The position numbers were made by a program, and so were the translations under genes. Below, piece by piece: positions 23,744 to 32,000 of a stretch of 64,000 nucleotides of DNA. The stretch covers positions 301,581-365,580 of the forward strand of contig NZ_KE384030.1 in assembly GCF_000423545.1 (NCBI RefSeq), given 5' to 3'. Source of the DNA: Metapseudomonas resinovorans DSM 21078. GTDB lineage: Bacteria; Pseudomonadota; Gammaproteobacteria; Pseudomonadales; Pseudomonadaceae. Position 1 is the first letter of the stretch, and each line of letters starts with the position of its first letter. Below the pieces are notes generated by a model, which saw only the letters and a list, made by a program, of their open reading frames with translations, had not been told where the DNA came from and did no database searches.

Positions 23744-25174
23744 ATGGGCAACAGCATCCTGATTGTCGAAGACGACGAGATCCTGGCTGATAACTTCTGC
23801 ACCTACCTGCAGCGACGCCAGTTCGACGTCATCGTCTGCAGTTCGGCCGAGGAAGCCCTGGCGGTCATCGAGGCGCAGCATCCTGACCTGGTGCTGACCG
23901 ACTACTGCCTGCCGGGCATGAGCGGGTGCGACCTCATCAGCCGCGCCCGCGCACTGGACGAGCAACTGAAGGTCATCATGATCACCGGCCACGGCAATGT
24001 GCAGGGCGCGGTGGAAGCCATGAAGGCCGGCGCCAGCGACTACCTGACCAAACCGGTGGCCCTCGCCGAGCTCAAGCTGGTAGTGGACAAGGTGCTGGAA
24101 GCGAGGCGACAGGAGCAGCGATTGTCCTTTTACCAGCAACGTGAAGCCCAGGATTCCGGGCTCACCGGCCTGATCGGCGACTCCGGACCCATGCGCGTCA
24201 TGAAGGACATGGTCCGCCAGGTGCTGGGTGCCGAAGAGCGAATGGCCGGTGAAGACCTGCCGGTGGTGTTGATCGAGGGCGAGACCGGGACGGGCAAGGA
24301 ACTGGTGGCCCGCGCCCTGCACTTCGACGGCGCGCGCAGCAAGGGGCCCTTCGTCGAGTTCAACTGCGCGTCGATTCCCTCGCACCTGCTGGAGGCCGAA
24401 CTGTTCGGCCACGAGAAGGGCGCCTTCACCGACGCCAAGGATCGCCGCGTGGGCCTGGTGGAAGCGGCCGATGGCGGCACCCTGTTCCTTGACGAGGTGG
24501 GCGAGATCGACCTGCTGCTCCAGGCCAAGCTGCTCAAGCTGCTGGAAGACCGCACCATCCGTCGTCTGGGCTCGGTGCGCGAACGCAAGGTCAACCTGCG
24601 CATCATCAGCGCAACCAACTGCAACCTCGAACAGATGGTCCAGGAGGGCAAGTTCCGCCGCGACCTGTTCTTCCGCCTGCGCATCATCACCATCAAGGTG
24701 CCGCCGCTGCGTGCCCGTGGCGACGATATCCTCACCCTGGCGGAACACTTCGTCGCCCAGCACGGCAAGCGCTACGGCAAGCCGGGGCTGCGCTTCAGCC
24801 CGGAAGCCAAGTCAGTGCTCAAGGGCTATAGCTGGCCCGGTAACGTGCGTGAGCTGCGCAACATGCTGGAACAGACCGTGCTGCTGGCGCCAAGCAATGT
24901 CATCAGCCCCGAGCAACTGACCATCTGCCGCGGCCTGCTGGCCGGTGCCGGTGTCACCGAGGCGGCCCTGCCGTCGATGATGGGAGAACCGCTGGGGCTG
25001 GAAGACGAAAACCTGAGCCTGTCCGACGCCGAGCGCGACCTTGTGGTCAAGGTGCTCGGCAAGACCGACTGGAACATTTCCAAATCCGCCCGGATGCTCG
25101 GCCTGACCCGCGACATGCTGCGCTACCGCATCGACAAGTTGGGCCTGGAGCGACCCGACCGCCAGCATCATTGA
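23744..25174 (+). CDS. NtrC-family response regulator (sigma-54 activator type), pair 1
   Basis: 476 residues: receiver domain (phospho-acceptor Asp53 in LVLTDYCLPGMSG), AAA+ domain (Walker A GETGTGKE, Walker B GGTLFLDEVGEID, arginine-finger region FRRDLFFRLRI) and a Fis-type helix-turn-helix (DWNISKSARMLGLTRDMLRY). The sigma-54-contact loop is HEKGAFTDAKDRR: GAFTDA, a known variant of GAFTGA. This should bind enhancer sites and remodel RNA polymerase-sigma-54. RBS GGGGGAT before ATG 23744. Near-duplicate of the regulator at 57861-59258. By context comparable to MnxR, which is required for Mn(II) oxidation in P. putida. Confidence 0.94.
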   Translation: MGNSILIVEDDEILADNFCTYLQRRQFDVIVCSSAEEALAVIEAQHPDLVLTDYCLPGMSGCDLISRARALDEQLKVIMITGHGNVQGAVEAMKAGASDYLTKPVALAELKLVVDKVLEARRQEQRLSFYQQREAQDSGLTGLIGDSGPMRVMKDMVRQVLGAEERMAGEDLPVVLIEGETGTGKELVARALHFDGARSKGPFVEFNCASIPSHLLEAELFGHEKGAFTDAKDRRVGLVEAADGGTLFLDEVGEIDLLLQAKLLKLLEDRTIRRLGSVRERKVNLRIISATNCNLEQMVQEGKFRRDLFFRLRIITIKVPPLRARGDDILTLAEHFVAQHGKRYGKPGLRFSPEAKSVLKGYSWPGNVRELRNMLEQTVLLAPSNVISPEQLTICRGLLAGAGVTEAALPSMMGEPLGLEDENLSLSDAERDLVVKVLGKTDWNISKSARMLGLTRDMLRYRIDKLGLERPDRQHH

Positions 25175-25178
25175 GCAG

Positions 25179-25218
25179 GCCCCGATTCCGGGGCATCCGC
25201 CGACCAAGGTCGGGGGAA
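25179..25218 (+). promoter_or_regulatory. Putative activator site (UAS) upstream of the orphan receiver
   Basis: GCCCCGATTCCGGGGC palindrome (25179-25194) directly after the regulator stop, then GGGGGAATG (GGGGAA 25213-25218). It ends 72 bp before a sigma-54-like promoter. The palindrome may double as a hairpin for the preceding gene. Confidence 0.45.
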
Positions 25219-25290
25219 TGAGTTCTGGTGAAACTTCCTGGCCAATCTAGACTCTACGAATCATCGACCCGGTCGGGTCGATGCAGCCTT

Positions 25291-25306
25291 GGCTCGGAAC
25301 GTGCAG
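25291..25306 (+). promoter_or_regulatory. Sigma-54-like promoter of the orphan receiver
   Basis: TGGCTCGGAACGTGCA: good -24 (TGGC) and -12 (TGCA) boxes with GG-N10-GC. Transcription would start near 25317, which supports the GTG start at 25366 for the gene. Confidence 0.6.
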
Positions 25307-25365
25307 GGATGCAATCAGCGGTCAGCCTGGCCGCCGTCCGATCTCCTGACAGGGGAGCAGCCGCA

Positions 25366-25893
25366 GTGTCGAAGAAAGTACTGATAGTCGACGACGAAGA
25401 AATCCTCGCCGGGAACTTCCAGACCTACCTGGAAATGCTTGGTTGTGAAGTGCGAACCGCCGCCAGTGGTGCCATCGCTCTGGAGGTCGTGGAGAACTTC
25501 AAGCCTGACCTGCTGGTGCTCGACTATCGTTTGCCGGACATGACCGGCTTCGACGTGTTCGATGCCATGCGCACGCTGCACAGCTGCGAAGCGGTGTTGA
25601 TGACCGCGCACCCCAGCATCGAAGTGTGCAACCGCGCCATCGAGCGCAACATCGACATCATCCTCCTCAAACCCTTCCCCCTGCATGAGCTGGGCAACGT
25701 CGTGCTCCACGGCCTGCCTGGCGGCGCCCTGCGCGAGTCGTCGGCCGAGCAGCCAGCCCAGATGGATCGTCGCCGTGGCGGCGAGGTGAATTTCCCGCTG
25801 AAACTCTACGACGGCGCCTGGGTGCTCTCCGACCGCCGCCGTCCCGCGGCAAGCTCCGACGAACCTCTGAAGCAGGCCAAGAAAGGCGCGTGA
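25366..25893 (+). CDS. Orphan single-domain response regulator
   Basis: Receiver-only protein of 175 residues. The CheY-like domain spans about residues 4-120: VLIVDDEEILAGNFQTYLEM, phospho-acceptor Asp53 in LLVLDYRLPDMTGFDVF, the switch residue Thr in AVLMTAHPSIEV, and the conserved Lys in IILLKPFPLHEL. The C-terminal 55 residues are low-complexity and basic with no DNA-binding fold. GTG at 25366 behind AGGGGAG is preferred to upstream starts that would precede the predicted transcription start. Its receiver resembles those of the two neighbouring NtrC-type regulators. It could act as a phosphate sink or cross-connector between the two kinases. Confidence 0.88.
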   Translation: MSKKVLIVDDEEILAGNFQTYLEMLGCEVRTAASGAIALEVVENFKPDLLVLDYRLPDMTGFDVFDAMRTLHSCEAVLMTAHPSIEVCNRAIERNIDIILLKPFPLHELGNVVLHGLPGGALRESSAEQPAQMDRRRGGEVNFPLKLYDGAWVLSDRRRPAASSDEPLKQAKKGA

Positions 25894-25909
25894 CGTCGCC
25901 GGATCGAAA

Positions 25910-25941
25910 CAAGCGCAGGCATCGACCTGCGCTTTTTCTTT
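25910..25941 (+). terminator. Intrinsic terminator after the orphan receiver
   Basis: AAGCGCAGG-CATCGA-CCTGCGCTT followed by TTTCTTT. Confidence 0.9.
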
Positions 25942-26031
25942 ACAGGGCGAAAAGTTGACAGATCGACCGACGAGGTCGGGCGGGATTAGTGTCCGGGCTG
26001 TGGATCACCAACCGGACACGAGGACTGCCCC

Positions 26032-26130
26032 ATGCTCTCGCTCGAACTCTTGCTGGAACACCAGACCCTCAGCTTCGCCGTGGCCATGGCCATGAGTGGC
26101 CTTGCCTGGCTTGCCTATGGTCATGCCTGA
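26032..26130 (+). CDS. Possible 32-residue small membrane protein
   Basis: MLSLELLLEHQTLSFAVAMA followed by MSGLAWLAYGHA and a stop. ATG at 26032 has GAGGAC eight bases upstream. The hydrophobic C-terminal half could span the membrane. It lies convergent to gspF, downstream of the receiver's terminator. No homologue is recognised; it may be a chance ORF. Confidence 0.4.
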   Translation: MLSLELLLEHQTLSFAVAMAMSGLAWLAYGHA

Positions 26131-26171
26131 AACGGCGTCGCGTAGCCGCGACGGGGGAGAGGGGATGCCCC

Positions 26172-27362
26172 TCACTGAATGCTCGACGCCAGCTCGAAGA
26201 TCGGGATGTACATCAGGATCACAATCACCCCGATGATCAGGCCGATGAAGGTCATCAGCAGCGGCTCGAACAGGCGCACGAACCATTCGATCCAGCGGCT
26301 GGTTTCCTCGTCATGGAAGTCGGCCGTGCGCTCCATCATTTCGCCAAGGTTGCCGGACTGTTCACCGGCCCTGAGCATGCGCAGCGACACCGGCGTCGCC
26401 AGCCCATGTTCCTCCAGCGCGCGGGAGAGCGCCTGGCCTTCGCGGATTCGCGTGGCGGCCTGGTCCAGTCTCGGGCGTGAGGCGGCACCGAGCAGCCCAC
26501 GGACCATGGCGATGGCGGTGAGGATGGTAATCCCGCCCTGCAGCAGGATGCCCAGGGACCGGTAGAAGCGCGCCAGCTCATAGATCCGGATGCGCTCGCG
26601 AATCGTCGGCAAGCGTTCGACCTGGCGTCCCAGCGCACGCCGCACGCTCTCCTGGCGCAGCAGCAGGACCAGTGCCACCAGCGTCAGCGCGGCACAGCCG
26701 AAGACTTCCGTCTGGTGCGAATGCAGGAACAGCCCGCTGTGCAGCAGCACGCGGGACAACCAGGGCAGGTTCGAACCCAACCCCTCGAACACCAGGCTAA
26801 AACGCGGCACCACGTAGCCCACCAGGAACAGCAACACCCCGCAGCCGACCATGAACAGCAGCGCCGGGTAGACCGACGCGCTGATGATCTTCTGCCGCAC
26901 CTCGTCCATCCGCGTGCGGTAGGCCACGTAGCGGCCCAGGGCATCGCCCACCGCGCCGGTCTTCTCGCTGGACTGCACCAACGCCACGTAGAGCGCGGGG
27001 AATATCGCGGGGAATTGCGCCAGCGCCTGGGACAGCGATTTGCCCTCGTAGAGCAGGCGCACCAGGCCACCCAGCACCTTGCGCGCCTGCGGGTCGGCCT
27101 CTTTCTCGGCCAGGCTTTCCAGGGCATCGATCAGTGCCAGCCCGGCATTCAGCAGCGTGGTCAGCTCCTGACTGAACAGCAGCAGCGGGAAGCCTTCGCG
27201 CCGACGCCAGCCACGCAACGACCAGCCACGCTCGGGCTGCAGGGCGAGCACCCGCAGCCCTTGGGCTTCGGCCTGGCGGCGGGCGTCATCCTGGCTCGCC
27301 GCCTCCACCACCAGCGCAACCACCCCGGCCTGGGCGCGGACCGCCTTGATCTGAAAGCGCAT
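26172..27362 (-). CDS. gspF: Type II secretion/type IV pilus platform protein GspF-like
   Basis: Inner-membrane platform protein of 396 residues with the two repeated GspF domains. The first begins LLFSQELTTLLNAGLALIDA and the second YELARFYRSLGILLQGGITI. Three membrane helices follow the family plan: ISASVYPALLFMVGCGVLLF, CAALTLVALVLLLRQ, and the C-terminal FEPLLMTFIGLIIGVIVILM-YIPIFELAS. The conserved RAGEQSGNLGEMMER is present. ATG at 27362 overlaps the region of the gspG stop. Together with gspG it is separated by 13 kb from gspE and the rest of the machine. Confidence 0.93.
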   Translation of the reverse strand: MRFQIKAVRAQAGVVALVVEAASQDDARRQAEAQGLRVLALQPERGWSLRGWRRREGFPLLLFSQELTTLLNAGLALIDALESLAEKEADPQARKVLGGLVRLLYEGKSLSQALAQFPAIFPALYVALVQSSEKTGAVGDALGRYVAYRTRMDEVRQKIISASVYPALLFMVGCGVLLFLVGYVVPRFSLVFEGLGSNLPWLSRVLLHSGLFLHSHQTEVFGCAALTLVALVLLLRQESVRRALGRQVERLPTIRERIRIYELARFYRSLGILLQGGITILTAIAMVRGLLGAASRPRLDQAATRIREGQALSRALEEHGLATPVSLRMLRAGEQSGNLGEMMERTADFHDEETSRWIEWFVRLFEPLLMTFIGLIIGVIVILMYIPIFELASSIQ

Positions 27363-27367
27363 GACGG

Positions 27368-27790
27368 TCACTGCCAACTGGTGACTTCGGCGTTCTCGCC
27401 GTCGCCGCCGGGTTGGCCATCCTTGCCCAGGGTGAGCAGCTCGAAATCGCCGTTCTCGCCGGGGGAGCGGTAGACATAGGCGCGACCCCAGGGGTCCTCG
27501 GGGACTTCCTTCTGCAAATAGGGGCCGGCCCAGCGCGGTTCATCCGAGGGCGCGCTGACCAGCGCCGTCAGGCCCTGCTCGGTGCTGGGATAGCGCCCCA
27601 CCTCAAGACGGTAGATATCCAGGGCCTTCACCAGCCCCTCGATCTGTGCACGGGCCACCTTGGTTTCGGAGCGGCCCAACTGATTGAAATACTTGGGCGC
27701 CACAATGCCGGCCAACAAGCCGAGCACCACCAGCACCACCAGGAGTTCAAGGAGGGTGAAACCCTGTTCGGGTCGACGATGCGTCTTCAT
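27368..27790 (-). CDS. gspG: Major pseudopilin GspG-like
   Basis: 140-residue pseudopilin. Class III leader MKTHRRPEQG is cleaved before FTLLELLVVLVVLGLLAGIV, with Glu5 of the mature protein conserved. The C-terminal domain is that of GspG: KALDIYRLEVGRYPSTEQGL, QKEVPEDPWGRAYVYRSPGE and DFELLTLGKDGQPGGDGENA, which includes the calcium-binding loop of the family. ATG at 27790 with GGAGGC upstream. First gene of a two-gene minus-strand unit with gspF, divergent from the lytic transglycosylase. It must be processed by a prepilin peptidase encoded elsewhere. Confidence 0.95.
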   Translation of the reverse strand: MKTHRRPEQGFTLLELLVVLVVLGLLAGIVAPKYFNQLGRSETKVARAQIEGLVKALDIYRLEVGRYPSTEQGLTALVSAPSDEPRWAGPYLQKEVPEDPWGRAYVYRSPGENGDFELLTLGKDGQPGGDGENAEVTSWQ

Positions 27791-27883
27791 GGGAGCCTCC
27801 GCTGCAGGTCACTGCAGACGGCTATGCAAGAGCTGTGCACGACGAGCGGGCGAGGGGGGCGACACATCGCCGGTCGGATTATC

Positions 27884-27899
27884 CGGCACGTGCTTTGCT
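27884..27899 (+). promoter_or_regulatory. Sigma-54 promoter of the lytic transglycosylase gene
   Basis: CGGCACGTGCTTTGCT, nearly the full TGGCACG-N4-TTGC consensus with GG-N10-GC. No CCCC/GGGGAA element is evident upstream, unlike the other units. Confidence 0.7.
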
Positions 27900-27955
27900 G
27901 ACGGTACAGCACCGTACAACCCGAAGGGGATTGGCCCTCACAGGGGAGAAAAACG

Positions 27956-28576
27956 ATGAAAGTGCCCGCCCTGGTGCTGTTCAGCATCTTTGCGACCACC
28001 GCTGTCGAGGCCCGTGCCGATATCTACCAGGTGGTCTCCGCCAATGGCGCCATAATGCTCACCAACATCCACCGAACCGACCGCAAACTGGTTCGCGTGG
28101 CCCGCGAGAGGCCTGTGCAGGCCAAGGCGCCGAGCGTGGTCAAACCGGTACGCAAGGGGCCGCTCAAGGCGCCGCGCTATTCACTGATCGTGGCCCAGGC
28201 GGCCTTCGAATACGACCTGCCGGCGGAGCTGCTGCACGCGGTGATCACGACCGAATCCAACTACGACCCCACGGCTGTTTCACCCAAGGGCGCCGCTGGC
28301 CTGATGCAGCTGATGCCCGGCACCGCGCGGGACCTGGGCGTGCACGACGTATTCGACCCGACGGCGAATGTCCGGGGTGGCGCGCGCTACCTCAAGCGCA
28401 TGATGAAGCTGTTCGGCAACGACCTCTCCCTGGCCCTGGCGGCCTACAACGCGGGTCCCGGCGCGGTGCTCGCCTACAACCGCGCCATTCCTCCCTACCC
28501 GGAAACCCAGCGCTATGTCCCCAGCGTCCTGAGGCATTACAAGCGCCTCCAGGCCGACGCAAAACGCCCCCGCTAG
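27956..28576 (+). CDS. Lytic transglycosylase (SLT domain), exported
   Basis: 206-residue periplasmic murein lytic transglycosylase. Signal peptide MKVPALVLFSIFATTAVEAR-A, a short DUF4124-like segment (IYQVVSANGAIMLTNIHRTD), then the SLT domain. The catalytic Glu100 lies in AVITTESNYDPTAVSPKGAA, followed by GLMQLMPGTARDLGV and ALAAYNAGPGAV, the three signature blocks. Such enzymes open peptidoglycan for envelope-spanning machines and fit with the divergent gspGF genes. Its own sigma-54 promoter lies upstream and a terminator overlaps its stop codon. Confidence 0.93.
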   Translation: MKVPALVLFSIFATTAVEARADIYQVVSANGAIMLTNIHRTDRKLVRVARERPVQAKAPSVVKPVRKGPLKAPRYSLIVAQAAFEYDLPAELLHAVITTESNYDPTAVSPKGAAGLMQLMPGTARDLGVHDVFDPTANVRGGARYLKRMMKLFGNDLSLALAAYNAGPGAVLAYNRAIPPYPETQRYVPSVLRHYKRLQADAKRPR

Positions 28577-28612
28577 TGGGGAATTTCCCCAGATGCGGGG
28601 GCGTTTTTTCCA
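28562..28612 (+). terminator. Terminator overlapping the transglycosylase stop codon
   Basis: AACGCCCCCGC and GCGGGGGCGTT arms enclose an inner TGGGGAAATTTCCCCA-like hairpin (TGGGGAATTTCCCCA) and are followed by TTTTTT. The inner hairpin resembles the GGGGAA activator element, possibly by chance. Confidence 0.88.
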
Positions 28613-28641
28613 AGTAAGAACGCCTCCGCGACCCAGCTCGT

Positions 28642-28661
28642 AGGGTGGGCTTCAGCCCACC
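28642..28661. repeat. GTAGGGTGGGCTTCAGCCCACC palindrome
   Basis: Identical 18-bp core to 316-333. The rest of 28577-29002 holds no gene: a short GAATTCT...CCTACAGGG remnant near 28790 and then the oxidase control region. Confidence 0.6.
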
Positions 28662-28828
28662 AGCGGCAGCCCCTGCGTAACGGGATAACGGCCTTTCATC
28701 CACCATGGGTCCCAGGCTGGACGCTGCCCGGTGGACGGCCAATCGCCGACCACCCCATACGCCCGTTACGCGGCCCTTCGCACATGAATTCTCTCCTACA
28801 GGGTTCGGCGTTCCCCGCTCGCTTACCG

Positions 28829-28872
28829 CCCCCAAAAAACCGGGGAATTGGGTGGGAATCGGGTGGGGGAAA
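28829..28872 (+). promoter_or_regulatory. Putative activator site (UAS) upstream of the multicopper oxidase
   Basis: CCCCCAAAAAACCGGGG, then three half-elements GGGGAA (28842), TGGGAA (28853) and GGGGAA (28866), 11-13 bp apart, so on one helix face. It ends 58 bp before the sigma-54 promoter. Confidence 0.6.
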
Positions 28873-28930
28873 TGCTGGCCATTTCTTGGTTTAGCATCAT
28901 AAGTAATTGAATTATATGCATTTACTGTGA

Positions 28931-28946
28931 TGGCACAGGCATTGCT
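28931..28946 (+). promoter_or_regulatory. Sigma-54 promoter of the multicopper oxidase
   Basis: TGGCACAGGCATTGCT, essentially consensus (-24 TGGCAC, -12 TTGCT, GG-N10-GC). Exactly the same 16 bp are used at 35063-35078. Confidence 0.82.
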
Positions 28947-29002
28947 GGAACCGTCCTGCCCTCTATTTGGCATCCATGCACCTGATACCGAGGTCAGCCA
29001 AG

Positions 29003-32000
29003 ATGAACCGGACTAACCCTTCGAGCAGTGCAACTCCCCTCCGCTTTGGTGCCCAGGGGGCATTTCTATATCTGGGCGGCGTTCTGCTGTTGCTGGGCGC
29101 CACCTTTGGCGGCGAAGACGCCGCGGCGGCGATCCGCTGCGAGCGCAATATCGTGGCCAACGTCGTGGCCCTCGATCAGCCGCTGATGTTCAATCGCCTC
29201 GGCGCGCAGAACGTCAACGGCATGATGTTCGCCCTGCGCCGCGATGTGGTGGACAAGAATGAAACGCCGCTCACCCAGGGGGGCTCGGCAGTGCCTGGCG
29301 AAGTGGCGCTGCGTCCGGACAAGCGCCCGCGTCCGCTGGTATTGCGCGTCGCCGCCGGTGATTGCCTGACCATCAACCTGCAGAACCTGCTGGCCCACCA
29401 GGCCAACCCCAACAACCCGGACGACCCCTTGTTCAAGAAGGACGAACAGGTCGCCGACCGCCATGTCGGCTTCCAGGTCAACGGTATGCAGGCGGTCAAC
29501 GACATCGGTGACATTGCCACCAACGCCGGCCGTAACCAGAACACCCTGATCCCGCCCGGCGGCAGCCGCAGCTACACCCTGTATGCCGAGCGTGAAGGCG
29601 CCTTCGCCGCCAGCAGCTACGGCGCTACCTTCGGCGGCGAAGGCACGGGCGGCAACACCGCCAACGGTCTGTTCGGCCAGGTGGTGGTACTGCCCAAGGG
29701 CGCGCGCACCTACCGCAACGTGGTCACGGAAGAAGAGATGCGCCTGGCCACTACCGGCCGTACTCCGGCCGGCCAGCCGATCATCGACTACGAAGCCCGC
29801 TACCCGCAGGACGATCCCTGGAGCGAGGAAGGCAAGGCCGGGCTGCCGGTGATCGCCATGATGGACAATGGCGAGATCATCTCCAGCGACACCGATGCCG
29901 TGGTCATGGGGCCCAACCCCGACGGCACCTTCCCGCAGAACACCTACCCGCTGGAAAGCTACGGCAAACGCAACCCGGCGTTGCCCAACCGCCTGGAGCC
30001 CTTCCGCGACTTCTCCTCGGTATTCCATGACGAGAACGCCGTCGCCCAGGCCTTTCCCGGCTACTGGAACGACCCGGTATTCGGCCATGTGCTGGAGCCG
30101 ACCCGCGACTCCTTCATGATCAACTACGGCGCCGGTGGTATCGGCGCCGAAGTGGTGGCCAACCGTCTCGGCGTTGGTCCCATGCACGACTGCCTGTCCT
30201 GCGCCTACGAAGAGTTTTTCCTCAGCGCCTCGACGGTGGGTGACATCGCCATGCAGGTGGACGTGCCGGCCAACGTCGGCCTGGAAAGCATCCTCCCCGG
30301 CCAGGTGCCGCCGGAAGGCACCACCGGGGTCAAGGCGACCATGGCCCTGTTCCCCTCCGAGCCGTCCAACGTGGCCCACAGCTACATCGGCGATGCCGTG
30401 CGTTTCCGCAATAGCCACAATGGCTACGAGCAGCACGTGTTCCACCTGCATGGCCACCAGTGGCTGTTCAACCCGAATGACGACAACTCCGACTACATCG
30501 ACGCTCAGGGCATAGGCCCGGGCTCGGGCTACACCTACGAAATCGCCAACGGCGGGTCCGGCAACCGTAACCGCACCTCCGGCGACGCCATCTACCACTG
30601 CCACTTCTATCCGCACTTCGCCCAGGGCATGTGGGCCATGTGGCGCATTCACGATGTGTTCGAGGAAGGCACCCGTCTGGCGGTGTCCGAAGAGGGCGAC
30701 GATGGCTTCCACAAGAAAGCCTTCGAACTCCGCAGTGGCCTGCCTGCCCAGGGCGCCCGCGCCCTGCCGGATGGCGAAATCGTTGCCGGCACGCCGATTC
30801 CCGCCGTCGTCCCGCTGCCGGGCAAGGCCCTGCCGCCCATGCCGGGCAAAGTGGCCGTGGTGCCCAAGTACGGCGACGAACTGATCGCCGATCACGACGA
30901 TGACGACGAGCACGAAGAGGGTGATGACGACTCCGGTCACGAACCCGAACTCAAACCGGTGGGCTCCGTGGCCCTGGTGGACCGCAGCGAGGCCAACCGC
31001 AACGCCGACGGCACCCTGAAGAACCCCGGCTTCCCGTTCTGGATCGGCGGCATCGAGAATACCGTCGGCCAACGTCTGTCGACCCCGCCGCTCGACATGC
31101 TGGATGCCGCCAAGGCCCAGGCCCTGAAGGATTCCGGCAATCCACTGTGGGCCAATATCGACCCGGCCCAGTCCGGCGGTTGGGACGGCGGTCTGCCGCG
31201 CCATACCCTCGATGGTGTCTCTGCTGGCGGCGAGGCCGAAGTGGTCACCAGCGCCCTGGACTTCTCCAAGGTGGTCCATCGCGCCAAGGCCGTATTCCTC
31301 CCGGAAGAGGGCACCGACGTCGAGCAATCGGTCATGGCCTTCCATGCCAAACCCAGCCACCCGAGCTTTGCCGTGTTGCCAGGCGGTGCTGTGCAACCGA
31401 AGGACTTCCGCACCAACGGTGGCCTGCCAGTAGCCGGCGCTCCCTATAACGAGCCGTGCCTGGACGACACCGGCAAGCGCCTGACCCAGGCCTCCGCCGT
31501 TGGCCGTTACAACAGTGGCGACACCCTCAACGGCCAGTCGTTCACCGGTAGCTCGGCGTTCACCGCCGACCGCCCACGCGTCTACAAGGGCGCCAACATC
31601 CAGTTCGATGCGGTGTTCAACAAGGTCGGCTACCACTTCCCGCAGACCCGCATCATCGCCCTCTGGGAGGACGCCTGGCCGGTGATCAACAAGCAGCAGC
31701 CGCCGGAGCCGCTGGTGATGCGCATGAACACCTTCGACTGCACCATGTACCAGCACACCAACCTGATCCCGGCGGTGTACGAGCTGGACGACTACCAGGT
31801 GCGCACCCCCACCGACATCGTTGGCCAGCATATCCACCTGCCGAAGTGGGACCTGACCTCATCCGATGGCTCGGCCAACGGCTGGAACTACGAGGACGGC
31901 ACCCTTTCGCCGGCCAGTGTGGTCGAGCGCATCCACGCCATCCGCGAGTACAACCACTGCACCGAAGGCGACGCCCGTGACGGCACCCTGGAATGCCCGG

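Noticed and set aside
28967..29002. Starting the oxidase at TTG 28967 or ATG 28976
   Set aside because: No SD precedes either, and both lie very close to the predicted sigma-54 transcription start; ATG 29003 has a GAGG upstream.
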